64,000 nt of DNA from Ignisphaera cupida. Its GTDB lineage: Archaea > Thermoproteota > Thermoprotei_A > Sulfolobales > Ignisphaeraceae. The translations under genes were made by a program, and so were the position numbers. Below the pieces are notes generated by a model. The model had not been told where the DNA came from. It was given only the letters and a program-made list of their open reading frames with translations, and ran no database searches. The stretch covers positions 1 to 64,000 of the forward strand of contig NZ_JASNVW010000004.1 in NCBI RefSeq assembly GCF_030186535.1, in the 5' to 3' direction. How positions within the stretch are numbered: position 1 is the first letter of the stretch; each line of letters begins with the position of its first letter. Shown piece after piece: positions 35,598 through 44,535 of this stretch.

Positions 35598-36775
35598 TGA
35601 TAATGTATCTAAATGCAATTGAAGAAAAAATTCTTTCTGGTGAGTATGGAGAGGTTTTGAGGAAAGCCATGGAAGTTGTAGTCAAAGTTGGTGAGGTTCT
35701 TGGTGCAGAAAGACTCATAGATATAACTCATGCTCATATCTCAGGGGTGTCTTATTTTAATATAGGGGATGATGGGCTGGAGTTTTTAAAGGATTTAAAA
35801 CAAAGAGGTGCAAAGGTTAGAGTATATACAACAGCTAATCCATATTCTCTTGCTGGACTATCGTTATACAAAGACGAGAATATAAATAAAAAGCAAATTG
35901 AGATAATAAAAACACTTATTGAATTAGGAATAGATCCAGGTAGTTTTACATGTACACCATACGAAATTAGAAGACCATCAATAGGAGAACACTTGGCATG
36001 GGCTGAATCAAGTGCTGTAATATATGCTAATTCTTTGTTAGGAGCCTTTACAAATAGAGAAAGTGGTATAACAGCTCTGATGTCTGCTCTAATAGGAAAA
36101 ACATATGATGCTGGTATGCATAGAGTTGAAAATAGAGTGGCTACAGAGGAAATACATATACAATTTGATATAGATTCAATACTTTTTGCAAGTCTTTTAG
36201 GATTGTATATAGGGAGAGTTACAAAGGGCATTCCATACATTAAAGCAAGGTATCGTGCAGAAAACAATGCAATGCTAAATCTCTTTTTGAAAAACATGTT
36301 AGCATCAATAGCATCAACCTCGAATTCTTCCATGGCGATTCTAGATAGTATAACACCTCCAAATACATTTAAAAGAGATGACCATATTGAGAAAATCTCT
36401 ATTGACGAGAAAGAATTGAAGTATGATGTTGCATGTCAAAGTGATACATTATTGCTTGGCTGCCCCCATTTATCATATGAGGAGATAATGACTTTATTTA
36501 GAAGTAAGTATATGGAGATATTCAAGAGATATGGAATAAATAAAATAGTGGTAACAGCTGTTAGCAACATCATTAGGTATGATGTAGAGATCAAGGAAGT
36601 AATTAGAAGAATTAGGGCTATGTACAATATTGATATAGAGGTATTGCCAGGAGCATGTGCAGTTGTCTCCAATTTAAAAATGCTGAAGATAGAAAGTATA
36701 TACACACCTCATGGCAAAGCGCTGCACTACCTATACAATCTATCAGGTGCTATGCCATGTTCAATAAATGTGTAG
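35594..36775 (+). CDS. Phosphomevalonate dehydratase large subunit (aconitase X type)
   Basis: Fe-S dehydratase that makes trans-anhydromevalonate 5-phosphate from mevalonate 5-phosphate. It has 393 residues of the AcnX catalytic domain. Visible signatures are ITHAHISGVSYFNIGDDGLEF, CTPYEIRRPSIGEHLAWAESSAV and LLLGCPHLSYEEI, which supplies a conserved Cys. The start GTG 35594 overlaps the decarboxylase stop; ATG 35603 is an alternative. The small subunit gene overlaps its 3' end. Confidence 0.9.
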   Translation: MMIMYLNAIEEKILSGEYGEVLRKAMEVVVKVGEVLGAERLIDITHAHISGVSYFNIGDDGLEFLKDLKQRGAKVRVYTTANPYSLAGLSLYKDENINKKQIEIIKTLIELGIDPGSFTCTPYEIRRPSIGEHLAWAESSAVIYANSLLGAFTNRESGITALMSALIGKTYDAGMHRVENRVATEEIHIQFDIDSILFASLLGLYIGRVTKGIPYIKARYRAENNAMLNLFLKNMLASIASTSNSSMAILDSITPPNTFKRDDHIEKISIDEKELKYDVACQSDTLLLGCPHLSYEEIMTLFRSKYMEIFKRYGINKIVVTAVSNIIRYDVEIKEVIRRIRAMYNIDIEVLPGACAVVSNLKMLKIESIYTPHGKALHYLYNLSGAMPCSINV

Positions 36776-37215
36776 AACTAAAAAATGTTGTGACTATTGG
36801 TGAAGGCAGGGTCTTTGGTGAGGTAATTAAGCTAAGAACATTATCATTTCTTGGAGATGTTAATAAAGAGAATGGTGAAATAATTGCTCAGGATCTAGAG
36901 GCTCGAGGAAGAAAACTAGGAGGCTCTATTTTGGTTGTGAATAGGTTTCGTGGAAGTACTGTTGGAGTTTATGTATTATACTCACTTTGTAAAAGAGGCT
37001 TAGCACCTAAGGCCATATTAATGGTCGAGCCTGATACAGTTGTGATTAGTGGAATAATACTTTGTAACATCATAGGAGTTATCAACATCTCTAGGGAACT
37101 CTATGAAATTATTCCTGATAAAGCAAAGATAATGATAGAATGTGGGAATAGTCTAGCTAGGTTATGCATATACGAAGGTAGTAATGCAAATTCTGAAAAT
37201 AAAGCTATTCTTTAG
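36757..37215 (+). CDS. Phosphomevalonate dehydratase small subunit (aconitase X swivel domain)
   Basis: Swivel-domain partner of the large subunit, 152 residues from ATG 36757 (an in-frame start at 36655 lies deep inside the large-subunit gene and is not credible). It has GEVIKLRTLSFLGDVNKENG and the conserved NRFRGSTVGVYVLYSL loop with the active-site Ser. It overlaps the large-subunit gene by 19 bases, consistent with coupled expression of a heterodimer. Confidence 0.9.
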   Translation: MFNKCVELKNVVTIGEGRVFGEVIKLRTLSFLGDVNKENGEIIAQDLEARGRKLGGSILVVNRFRGSTVGVYVLYSLCKRGLAPKAILMVEPDTVVISGIILCNIIGVINISRELYEIIPDKAKIMIECGNSLARLCIYEGSNANSENKAIL

Positions 37216-37636
37216 CAGATCTTTTACTGCTACGCTGTTCTTGCTTTGGCTCAATTGATTTGCCTTTGCCTAATAATTTTTTTATTTTTTCAATTCTTTC
37301 TAGAGCATCTAGCCAAGCTATTATGTTTCTAGCATCATCAAACTCGGTCTCACTGCTGTTATTCTTCAATTTATTAACATATGTACTAAGTTTATTGGCA
37401 ATGCTTTTTTCAAGCTCCATTAGCGTGGATATTACACCAGCTTCAGAAACCTCTTCCTCGCTTTTAACAAGCATAACCTTTCCATGTATAGGGCAAACAA
37501 CTTCACCACTGGGAAGCTTAAATAATGGTGAACCACATAAAGGACACACATCAGCAAGCATAGTAGCGCCACTTCTAAGCAGTTCCGACGCTTTTCTAAT
37601 TATTTCATCTCTATCTGTCTTTACTTGTTTGCTCAC
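37205..37636 (-). CDS. SSSCA1/ZNRD2-family zinc-ribbon protein
   Basis: Small archaeal protein of the Sjogren's syndrome/scleroderma autoantigen 1 family (UPF0148), function unknown. GTG 37636 is chosen because GGTG (complement of 37643-37646) lies six bases upstream; the product is 143 residues. The signature LLRSGATMLADVCPLCGSPLF and GEVVCPIHG forms a zinc ribbon. A basic C-terminal tail follows. It overlaps the dehydratase small-subunit gene tail to tail by 11 bases. Confidence 0.85.
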   Translation of the reverse strand: MSKQVKTDRDEIIRKASELLRSGATMLADVCPLCGSPLFKLPSGEVVCPIHGKVMLVKSEEEVSEAGVISTLMELEKSIANKLSTYVNKLKNNSSETEFDDARNIIAWLDALERIEKIKKLLGKGKSIEPKQEQRSSKRSAKE

Positions 37637-37751
37637 TATAAACACCTTTGTATGTATTTTAACGCATAAAGGCATATAATTTTTGCGTAAAATATTTATG
37701 GCATAATTAATTTTATTATCTTCCTATAATACAAAAAGAAATGGCGATAAA

Positions 37752-39500
37752 ATGAAAAATATGTATTCAATAGTAATAGGCATTATTGTAGGCACTTTCA
37801 TAAGTTTCATTAACAGTTATTCTTATGCGATCTCCGGCTATACAACATCTGAAATGTCTATAGTATGGGTGCCTATAATAATTCTATTTATTTTCGATAG
37901 ACTAATGAAAATAAATTATGATATCTCAGATGTTGTAGTAGCTACAGCAATTGCGATAGGAATTGACATTACTACAACATTGACTTCTGGAATGTACATA
38001 ACATTTGGTTTTCTAAAATATGTTTCTTCAAGACTCAAACCATTTGGATTTAACATTATAGTGCCTAAACATTTGTTTGCTTACAATGGATTTTTAGATG
38101 TTGAGGCAATGCCTACATATATAAGCTTGGCTGTAATATCTCTTGGAGGAGCTTTCATAGCCTATGCAATGAGGACTCACTTTCTGGATAAAGAAAGACT
38201 AAAATATCCCATAGCCGTAGCAGCAGCGACGATAACTCAAACATTGAAAAATATTAAAATAGGTAAAGGCTTTTTCCTAACATTTCTTCTATTAGGCTTT
38301 GCACTACAAATGACATATTTTGCAACAGGATTAAGCATTGATTATACACCTATCACTTCAATGCTTCTTCCAGGTGCAGTATTTGCTGTGTCCTTCTCAC
38401 CTTTATTATTTGCATTGCTTATGCTTTTACCATTAGGCTCATTAAGATCTTTTTCCATAGGTTCTTTACTAACATATCTACTGTTTATACCCATGGCTGT
38501 AAAGCTGTTTGGTATTCAGTTACTGCCTTCACAAAGTTATGATGATATGTTGTTTAGTGTTGCTCCAGTTATTCTAAGCTATAATGTTGGATTTATTGTA
38601 ATATTTCTATTGTTTTATATAATTAGATATTGGTCATTACTGGCAAGGGGTTTGTCAATAGTTTTCAAATTCAATGTAGAGAGAACAGCATTTGCAACAG
38701 GTTTAGCCTATATAATATTTTTAGGAGTACTTTCAATATTATTTGCAATAACCTTTATGCATGGTTTTAACATTGCCATACTGTTGGTAGTTGTAACAAT
38801 AGTTGTCTTTCTTCATTTGATATTAATCATAGGTAATCTAAGAGTGGTAGGAGAATCAGGCACAGGGTCTCAGGCCCTTTTCCCCCTTGTAACTATAATT
38901 ATGTATATATTTGGTATACGCAATGTTACTTTATATGCTATGCTAGATCCATATACAGGTATTCCCATGCCTCAGGTAGCAGCATCTACATCAATGAACC
39001 TATTCAGATTTGCTAGATTTAATAGAGCAAATCTCATTAATATTTTAAAGTATTTTTGTCTAGGGGTATTTGTAGGAAGCTTTATAACTTACATATATGG
39101 AAACTTGTTAGTAGGTGTATATGGCTTCAATTCTAGCCAAATGCCTTTAACACGATGGATACCAACTGTAGTGTGGATGGCTGCTGTGTATCAGGGGAAG
39201 CTAACAAGCCAATCTTTGAATGTGATATTTCTTGCATCATTAATTGCAATATTAGTGTTAATTGCAAATAAATTCGTTAATATTTTGATCTTTCCATTTC
39301 TAGTTGGAATTACACTACCTCCTGATATTGGAATACAAACATTATTAGCGTATGTAATAAAAAGTATTATAGTGAAATTTGGTGTATCACTTCATGAAAA
39401 AGTTATTATAGGTTCTATAATCTTTATGTTAGGAGCTGCTCTAGCTCTTATTGTAAACATTGTGCTTACTGTCATGGGTGTGAACATAGCATGGCAATAA
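37752..39500 (+). CDS. OPT-family-like membrane transporter
   Basis: Polytopic membrane protein of 582 residues with about 13 or 14 hydrophobic segments. The segment KERLKYPIAVAAATITQTLK resembles the conserved region after the early helices of OPT oligopeptide/metal-chelate transporters, and the overall layout fits. The substrate is unknown. It overlaps the next membrane-protein gene by 10 bases, so it may work with, or be regulated with, the ABC system that follows. Confidence 0.65.
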   Translation: MKNMYSIVIGIIVGTFISFINSYSYAISGYTTSEMSIVWVPIIILFIFDRLMKINYDISDVVVATAIAIGIDITTTLTSGMYITFGFLKYVSSRLKPFGFNIIVPKHLFAYNGFLDVEAMPTYISLAVISLGGAFIAYAMRTHFLDKERLKYPIAVAAATITQTLKNIKIGKGFFLTFLLLGFALQMTYFATGLSIDYTPITSMLLPGAVFAVSFSPLLFALLMLLPLGSLRSFSIGSLLTYLLFIPMAVKLFGIQLLPSQSYDDMLFSVAPVILSYNVGFIVIFLLFYIIRYWSLLARGLSIVFKFNVERTAFATGLAYIIFLGVLSILFAITFMHGFNIAILLVVVTIVVFLHLILIIGNLRVVGESGTGSQALFPLVTIIMYIFGIRNVTLYAMLDPYTGIPMPQVAASTSMNLFRFARFNRANLINILKYFCLGVFVGSFITYIYGNLLVGVYGFNSSQMPLTRWIPTVVWMAAVYQGKLTSQSLNVIFLASLIAILVLIANKFVNILIFPFLVGITLPPDIGIQTLLAYVIKSIIVKFGVSLHEKVIIGSIIFMLGAALALIVNIVLTVMGVNIAWQ

Positions 39501-41086
39501 CACTAGAAGTAACATTCTTTGCATTAATAGGAGTGGTAATTCTATTTATAATTTCAATGCTATTAATAAAACATTTAAAAGGGCTTGTTGAAGAAGATAT
39601 TCTAAGAATTCCAGTATTTGTATCACCTGTAACCAAAATAGTAAAGCTCATTTTTTTCAATATAATAAGAAGTGCTGAGGCAATACTAATTATAATTGCG
39701 TTACTCTTAATCTCATTTTCTACAGCATATTCATCGACATATCTTTATTCATCGACAGAAATGAATGTTTCTCACATTCCTAAGGTTTACAATGTTTTAT
39801 TAATTTCAAATAGATATGTGAATAATACTGAAGAAATAAATGAAGATATTTCATTAATATCGCAAGGATTTGTAAAAATTGTTCAATTATTTAATGGACT
39901 GGTGATAGAGCAAGAAAATAAGAGCTACTATTTGTTGCCTTTGCTTATAAAATGTTACATAAATAAATCAACTGTAATTGATATTGATTATATGTGTAAA
40001 TTGATAAGGCATGGAAATGTTGCGATAATCGATGAAAAGAGCGAAGTTGATTTCAATACAATTACAATAAAAAATCAAAGATTCGAGCTGAGAAAAGTTA
40101 ATCTCTCTAATATTGCTAATGTAGAGATTTTGCCAGGCATATACCTTTTTCATTCACTAGGTATTATAGGAGGTTCACCAATCTTAGTTTCGTCTACAAA
40201 TGTTATCATCTTTCCTGATAATAGAAACCTATTCGAAAATCTATGTGAGGGTGGGTGTGATGTTAAGACGATACTGCTTATAAGAGATAGCAATACAAGT
40301 AGGTATATGGAGCATATCAACGAGTTATTAAAGTATTTTGAAATTGTTGCTATAAGGCATAATAATAAAGTTATTGTGTACAGCCCTAATTTAATCCCAT
40401 CCTCAAAGACCATTATAGGTATAGGTATTTCATTGTTTTTCTCGTTAATATTTTCAATATCAGTTTCAGGAGGGTTAGCTGAAAAGATTAATCAAATCTC
40501 TCAAAAATTAACATTATCTGGTATAACTCATAACATGTTATCATCGTCTTTAGCAATGGTAATGATTATAACATTTCTCATATTTTTTACTCCAATATTG
40601 GCTTTAGTATTATTGAATAGGGTATCGGCTATATCATTAGTCACATATCTACTATCGGCAATACTATCAACTATGGTGATAATGGTTAGAGCATCAATGG
40701 GTTTAAAAACAAGAGGAGCAAAAATTTCTGTGAAGTCTTCAATATCAATAAGCGTTCCTACTGAGTTAAACGTAAATGAATTTAGAATAGAATTAGAAAG
40801 AAGCTTCTCAGCAGATGACTTTTTCTTACTTACAGAACTTGAAACTATAGAAGCTACACCTAGTAATATTGAAATAAGAGTTGAGCTAATGTATAAAAAA
40901 AGCTTGTCATCGATAATTACTGTTGAAATATATGGAGAAAAAAGCAATGGCATTTGGAGTTACAATATATTGGTTGATGTTTGGAGCTTGGAAGAAATGA
41001 GTGTGCATGAGAATGTCAAATTAGCCTCAATGGCTTTATCAAAAGTTCAGGGGATAGTAATAAAATGCATTACAAAATCCCAGTAA
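39491..41086 (+). CDS. Large membrane protein of a putative ABC exporter
   Basis: Not assigned to a family. In 531 residues there are two N-terminal membrane helices (about 8-28 and 57-80), an external domain of ~230 residues rich in beta strands, three further helices (about 305-405: IGIGISLFFSLIFSISVSG, MVMIITFLIFFTPILALVLL, TYLLSAILSTMVIMV) and a cytosolic tail. This layout recalls FtsX/MacB permeases, and an FtsE/LolD-type ATPase is encoded two genes downstream. It overlaps both neighbouring genes. Confidence 0.7.
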   Translation: MAITLEVTFFALIGVVILFIISMLLIKHLKGLVEEDILRIPVFVSPVTKIVKLIFFNIIRSAEAILIIIALLLISFSTAYSSTYLYSSTEMNVSHIPKVYNVLLISNRYVNNTEEINEDISLISQGFVKIVQLFNGLVIEQENKSYYLLPLLIKCYINKSTVIDIDYMCKLIRHGNVAIIDEKSEVDFNTITIKNQRFELRKVNLSNIANVEILPGIYLFHSLGIIGGSPILVSSTNVIIFPDNRNLFENLCEGGCDVKTILLIRDSNTSRYMEHINELLKYFEIVAIRHNNKVIVYSPNLIPSSKTIIGIGISLFFSLIFSISVSGGLAEKINQISQKLTLSGITHNMLSSSLAMVMIITFLIFFTPILALVLLNRVSAISLVTYLLSAILSTMVIMVRASMGLKTRGAKISVKSSISISVPTELNVNEFRIELERSFSADDFFLLTELETIEATPSNIEIRVELMYKKSLSSIITVEIYGEKSNGIWSYNILVDVWSLEEMSVHENVKLASMALSKVQGIVIKCITKSQ

Positions 41087-41472
41087 ATAGCATTAAATAC
41101 TCCTATTCATGTAATGGCTTTAAATATATTATGCTTTATAGTATAGCATTATCCCTTTATCTCATACTATATAATGATATAGTTTCAAAAACCATTTCAA
41201 TAGTACTAAGTTCTGTAGCAATTCTTGCTACATCATTATCTGATAGAAGCAACATTATTCAATTTGTTAATGCTTATCATCTTGTTGGGCTACGCAAGAA
41301 AAGCATTGCTTTTATTCTTTGGCTATTCTTTAATGTGAGAATAGTAATATTGTTAATAGTATATTGCATTTTTGCAATGAACATAATAATTTCATTAACA
41401 TTTTTTATTACATCTAATGTTGCTGTAGCATTAATTATCTTTCAATCAGTATTTAAAGAGGTGAAATTATGA
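41065..41472 (+). CDS. Small membrane protein of the putative ABC exporter
   Basis: 135 residues, three to four hydrophobic helices, no recognised family. It overlaps the upstream permease-like gene by 22 bases and the downstream ATPase gene by 4 bases. The overlaps argue that it is a subunit of the same transporter. Confidence 0.65.
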   Translation: MHYKIPVNSIKYSYSCNGFKYIMLYSIALSLYLILYNDIVSKTISIVLSSVAILATSLSDRSNIIQFVNAYHLVGLRKKSIAFILWLFFNVRIVILLIVYCIFAMNIIISLTFFITSNVAVALIIFQSVFKEVKL

Positions 41473-42149
41473 GGGAACCTGTTGTTATAGTAAGGAACTT
41501 GTGGAAATATTACAATTATATGGGTCAAAGAATAGCAATTCTTAAAGGAATTAATATGCTGCTCTATAGAGGTGACATAGCTGGGATTCATGGACCTAGT
41601 GGTGCAGGTAAAACAACATTACTAAAAATTTTGGCTGGTTTGGAAAGACCCGATAGTGGTGAGGTTGTGATAGAGGGCTATAACTTGACTATGCTGGGTG
41701 ATGATGGTTTAGCTGAATTGAGAACAGGTGTTGTAAGCTTTATTCCACAAGACTATGGACTTATAGATGATTTTACAGTGTATGAAAATGTTGAATTGCC
41801 TTTATTAGTTGCAGGAGCTCCTGAGGAGGAGAGGAAAGTAATAATTAGTGATATTTTAAGGTACATGGGAATAGCAGACAAGATTAGAACAAAAGTTAAA
41901 TTTTTAAGTGGTGGAGAAAAGCAAAGAGTTGCAATAGCAAGAGCATTAGTAATAACACCCTCACTTTTATTAGCAGATGAGCCAACAGCTAACCTAGATT
42001 GGGAAAATGCAAAAAAAGTGTTGGAGCTTTTTATTAGAATAAACAAAGATTTCCAAACAACAATTATTATAGTATCTCATGATGCAAGAGTTTTGGAATA
42101 TACGAATAGAAGATTTGTTCTTCTCGATGGTATGTTAAAAGAGGTTTAG
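41469..42149 (+). CDS. ABC transporter ATPase, LolD/MacB type
   Basis: Cytosolic ATPase of 226 residues. It has Walker A GPSGAGKTTL (about 38-47), Q-loop FIPQDYGLIDDFTVYENVELPL, signature LSGGEKQRVAIARAL and Walker B LLLADEPTANLD. The YENVELPLL segment is typical of the LolD/FtsE/MacB group, which powers mechanotransmission or extrusion rather than uptake. It overlaps the upstream small membrane protein gene. Confidence 0.93.
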   Translation: MREPVVIVRNLWKYYNYMGQRIAILKGINMLLYRGDIAGIHGPSGAGKTTLLKILAGLERPDSGEVVIEGYNLTMLGDDGLAELRTGVVSFIPQDYGLIDDFTVYENVELPLLVAGAPEEERKVIISDILRYMGIADKIRTKVKFLSGGEKQRVAIARALVITPSLLLADEPTANLDWENAKKVLELFIRINKDFQTTIIIVSHDARVLEYTNRRFVLLDGMLKEV

Positions 42150-42157
42150 ATGGCTCA

Positions 42158-42454
42158 TTACTCTTTTTCCAATATTGCTAAATAGTTTTTCAATCTTTCA
42201 ACAACATCATTTAACTTATTCTTATCACTCTTTAGCGAATTATGATAGGTTGTTACAATGGCGTCAAGCCAGTCTAACGCAGCTAAAGCCGCATCATAAG
42301 GGCACATCACATTTCCTTCAGCATCCTCTAGAATCTCTCTATCAACACAATCTTCATGCATTAAACTACCACATATACTGCACTTCACACTTTTTTCATC
42401 TTCCTTTATCTCCTTACCACATATGATACAATACCTATTACTGCCTCTTTCCAA
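42158..42454 (-). CDS. RING/PHD-like zinc-finger protein
   Basis: 98 residues. The N-terminal half has a treble-clef pattern C9-x2-C12, C25-x2-C28, H33-x2-C36, C51 and Asp54 in place of the last Cys, close to the C4HC3 spacing of PHD/RING fingers. The C-terminal half is helical and probably coiled. Start TTG 42454. Function unknown; possible roles include protein binding or a ubiquitin-like system, but nothing here proves it. It is convergent with the ABC ATPase gene. Confidence 0.7.
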   Translation of the reverse strand: MERGSNRYCIICGKEIKEDEKSVKCSICGSLMHEDCVDREILEDAEGNVMCPYDAALAALDWLDAIVTTYHNSLKSDKNKLNDVVERLKNYLAILEKE

Positions 42455-42460
42455 GGGTAT

Positions 42461-42515
42461 TCACACGGTCCGTGAATTCATCACTATTTCAGCTAACCCA
42501 GCGTAAGCACATCAG
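42461..42515 (-). ncRNA. Weak candidate C/D box sRNA or 5'-leader structure
   Basis: On the minus strand D' CTGA (42489-42492), a four-base spacer and C' GTGATGA (42478-42484) are perfect, but the outer boxes are poor (C as CTGATGT, D as GTGA) and one guide is 16 bases. The sequence also forms an inverted repeat (ATTCACACGG/CCGTGAAT) just upstream of the zinc-finger gene start, so a leader hairpin is an alternative. Confidence 0.25.
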
Positions 42516-42572
42516 AAAAAGATTTATTTTTAGAGCTTAATAAATTATCATAGGTTTTTGTGGTGTAATGTA

Positions 42573-43280
42573 ATGAAGGTGGCTATATTAGCTGGGGGTT
42601 TGGGAAAGAGATTAAGACCATTGACAGAGGATAGACCAAAGATTCTTGTTGAGATTTGTAAGAGACCTATTCTCGAGTGGCATATTTATTGGTTAAGTAA
42701 ATTCGGATTCAAAGATTTTATATTGTTGATTGGTCATGCCAAGGAGAAAGTAATTGAGGTTATAGGTAGTGGGAAAAGGTATGGAATTAATGTTGCATAT
42801 GTTGTTGAGGATGAGCCTTTGGGTACAGGTGGAGCAATAAAGAATGCTGAATCTGTTTTAAGAAATGAGGAATGGTTTCTTGTCATAAATGGTGATATAA
42901 TTACAGATTTAAATCCAATGCTATTAGTTGATGAGGTAAAGGAAAACAATGTGGTCGCTGCCATAGCCTTAGTTCACATGAAAAGCCCATATGGAATTGT
43001 GAAGATAGTTAATAGCTATATTAAAGAATTTGTTGAGAAACCAGTATTGGAATACACAATCAATGCTGGTGTCTATATAATGAAGCCTCAGATTTTTGAC
43101 TACCTGCCTGACAAAGGGGATATAGAAACAACAGCTTTTCCGGCTCTAGCCAGGGAAGGAAAGTTAAAAGGGTATGTATATAAAGATGTTTTATGGAAGT
43201 CTATAGATACAATAAAAGATCTTGAAGAATGTGAAACTCTTCTAAAGCAAAAATATCCTAGCTTTTGTAGAAATAATTAG
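42573..43280 (+). CDS. Sugar-phosphate nucleotidyltransferase
   Basis: Makes an NDP-sugar from NTP and a sugar 1-phosphate. ATG 42573 has GGTG seven bases upstream and starts MKVAILAGGLGKRLRPLTED, the nucleotide-binding signature with the conserved Lys in RPK; 235 residues. ENDVV-type residues and GDIITDL carry the metal-binding Asp, and FVEKP is conserved. No C-terminal left-handed helix domain is present. The adjacent glycosyltransferase suggests a role in glycan or glycolipid synthesis. The sugar is unknown. Confidence 0.9.
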   Translation: MKVAILAGGLGKRLRPLTEDRPKILVEICKRPILEWHIYWLSKFGFKDFILLIGHAKEKVIEVIGSGKRYGINVAYVVEDEPLGTGGAIKNAESVLRNEEWFLVINGDIITDLNPMLLVDEVKENNVVAAIALVHMKSPYGIVKIVNSYIKEFVEKPVLEYTINAGVYIMKPQIFDYLPDKGDIETTAFPALAREGKLKGYVYKDVLWKSIDTIKDLEECETLLKQKYPSFCRNN

Positions 43281-43282
43281 TT

Positions 43283-44380
43283 TTAATAAACAGATTTTCT
43301 TTTCCATATACCAAGCTCGCTGAACACATAATTGAATGGAAACCCTATTAAAATTCCAATTAGTTGTGCAATAAAAGGATTCATTGCTAAGCCATATTTA
43401 ATTGATATTGAAGATAGATACTGTATTAGAATAGCAGGTGCTGAGGAAACATGAAATAGTGCAAAACGTGTAAAAACATTTCCAAAACGCCTATCTCTAA
43501 ATGTCCAAAGCTCGTGAAGTATAAAATTGAATATGACACTAGCTTCAATGGCAATTGCACTTCCAACTGCAAAGTATTTGCTTATAAGCAATGGAGTTAA
43601 GTATCCAATTAAGTTCAATATGCCTAGATTAACGCCAACCCCTGCTAACCCAACTAAAGCAAATTTAAATGGTCTCCAACCACTTAATTTCAACACATGA
43701 AATATGTATTGTATTATAGTTTTTGCTCCAAGCTTACTTTTACCATATCTTCGTGGTTTAAAGACATAAGGTACCTCAATTACCTTTTGTGGATTACAAC
43801 GCTCAAGAATTTCAAGAAGAATTTTGAATCCATAGGGATTCAACTTGGTCAAGTTTTCAATAACGATTTTTCTTTTAACCATGAAGAATCCCGACATGGG
43901 ATCAGCTATTTTTCTTGTTGATGGCAGAAACAGTTTCGCAATTAATGTAGCTGTTTTTGATATTATTAATCTTGTTCTTGACCAACCCTCAACATGCCCA
44001 CCTTTCACATATCTTGAGCCTATAACAACATCAGCATCAGATCTACTAGCTTCAAAAACCATGTTTTTAATGTATTCAGGTGGGTGTTGCAGATCAGCAT
44101 CAATTACAAGCACATAATCCTTAGCCGAAAACACCACACCATCTACAATTGCAGTTGAAAGTCCTTTAAACCCAATTCTTCTAACAACAAGTACATCATC
44201 ATTTAAAAGCTCAACAGCTTTTCTCCATGTACCATCAGGACTATTATCATCAACAATAATTACCTCAAATTCCATATCCTTAGGAACATTTTTCCAAATT
44301 TCACTAAGTAATAGACTAATATTTTCAACTTCGTTATAAGTTGGAACAACAATAGATACATTTACAAATTGATTTGTCAT
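43283..44380 (-). CDS. Dolichyl-phosphate sugar synthase (GT2) fused to GtrA membrane domain
   Basis: Transfers a sugar from a nucleotide donor to dolichyl phosphate at the membrane. Residues ~8-225 are a DPM1-like GT2 domain with IVVPTYNEVENI, IIVDDNSPDGT and the DADLQHPPEYI metal site. Residues ~240-360 carry four hydrophobic helices of the GtrA family, probably flippase or anchor. 365 residues. It is convergent with the nucleotidyltransferase gene with two bases between them. Confidence 0.92.
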   Translation of the reverse strand: MTNQFVNVSIVVPTYNEVENISLLLSEIWKNVPKDMEFEVIIVDDNSPDGTWRKAVELLNDDVLVVRRIGFKGLSTAIVDGVVFSAKDYVLVIDADLQHPPEYIKNMVFEASRSDADVVIGSRYVKGGHVEGWSRTRLIISKTATLIAKLFLPSTRKIADPMSGFFMVKRKIVIENLTKLNPYGFKILLEILERCNPQKVIEVPYVFKPRRYGKSKLGAKTIIQYIFHVLKLSGWRPFKFALVGLAGVGVNLGILNLIGYLTPLLISKYFAVGSAIAIEASVIFNFILHELWTFRDRRFGNVFTRFALFHVSSAPAILIQYLSSISIKYGLAMNPFIAQLIGILIGFPFNYVFSELGIWKRKSVY

Positions 44381-44535
44381 ATAATCACATCCAATCTATA
44401 TGTAATTAAATACTGTTGCGTAAATATGCTTTGCACTGTTATTGCTTAGATTAGCTTTAAACTGAGGATTTGACATTTATTGTTAGTGAGAAACTTATTT
44501 TTGGTTTATGCAATAGATGATTTAGTGTATTAATT

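Noticed and set aside
36655-36756. Longer start for the dehydratase small subunit
   Set aside because: It lies within the large-subunit gene; homology begins at MFNKCVELKNV (36757).
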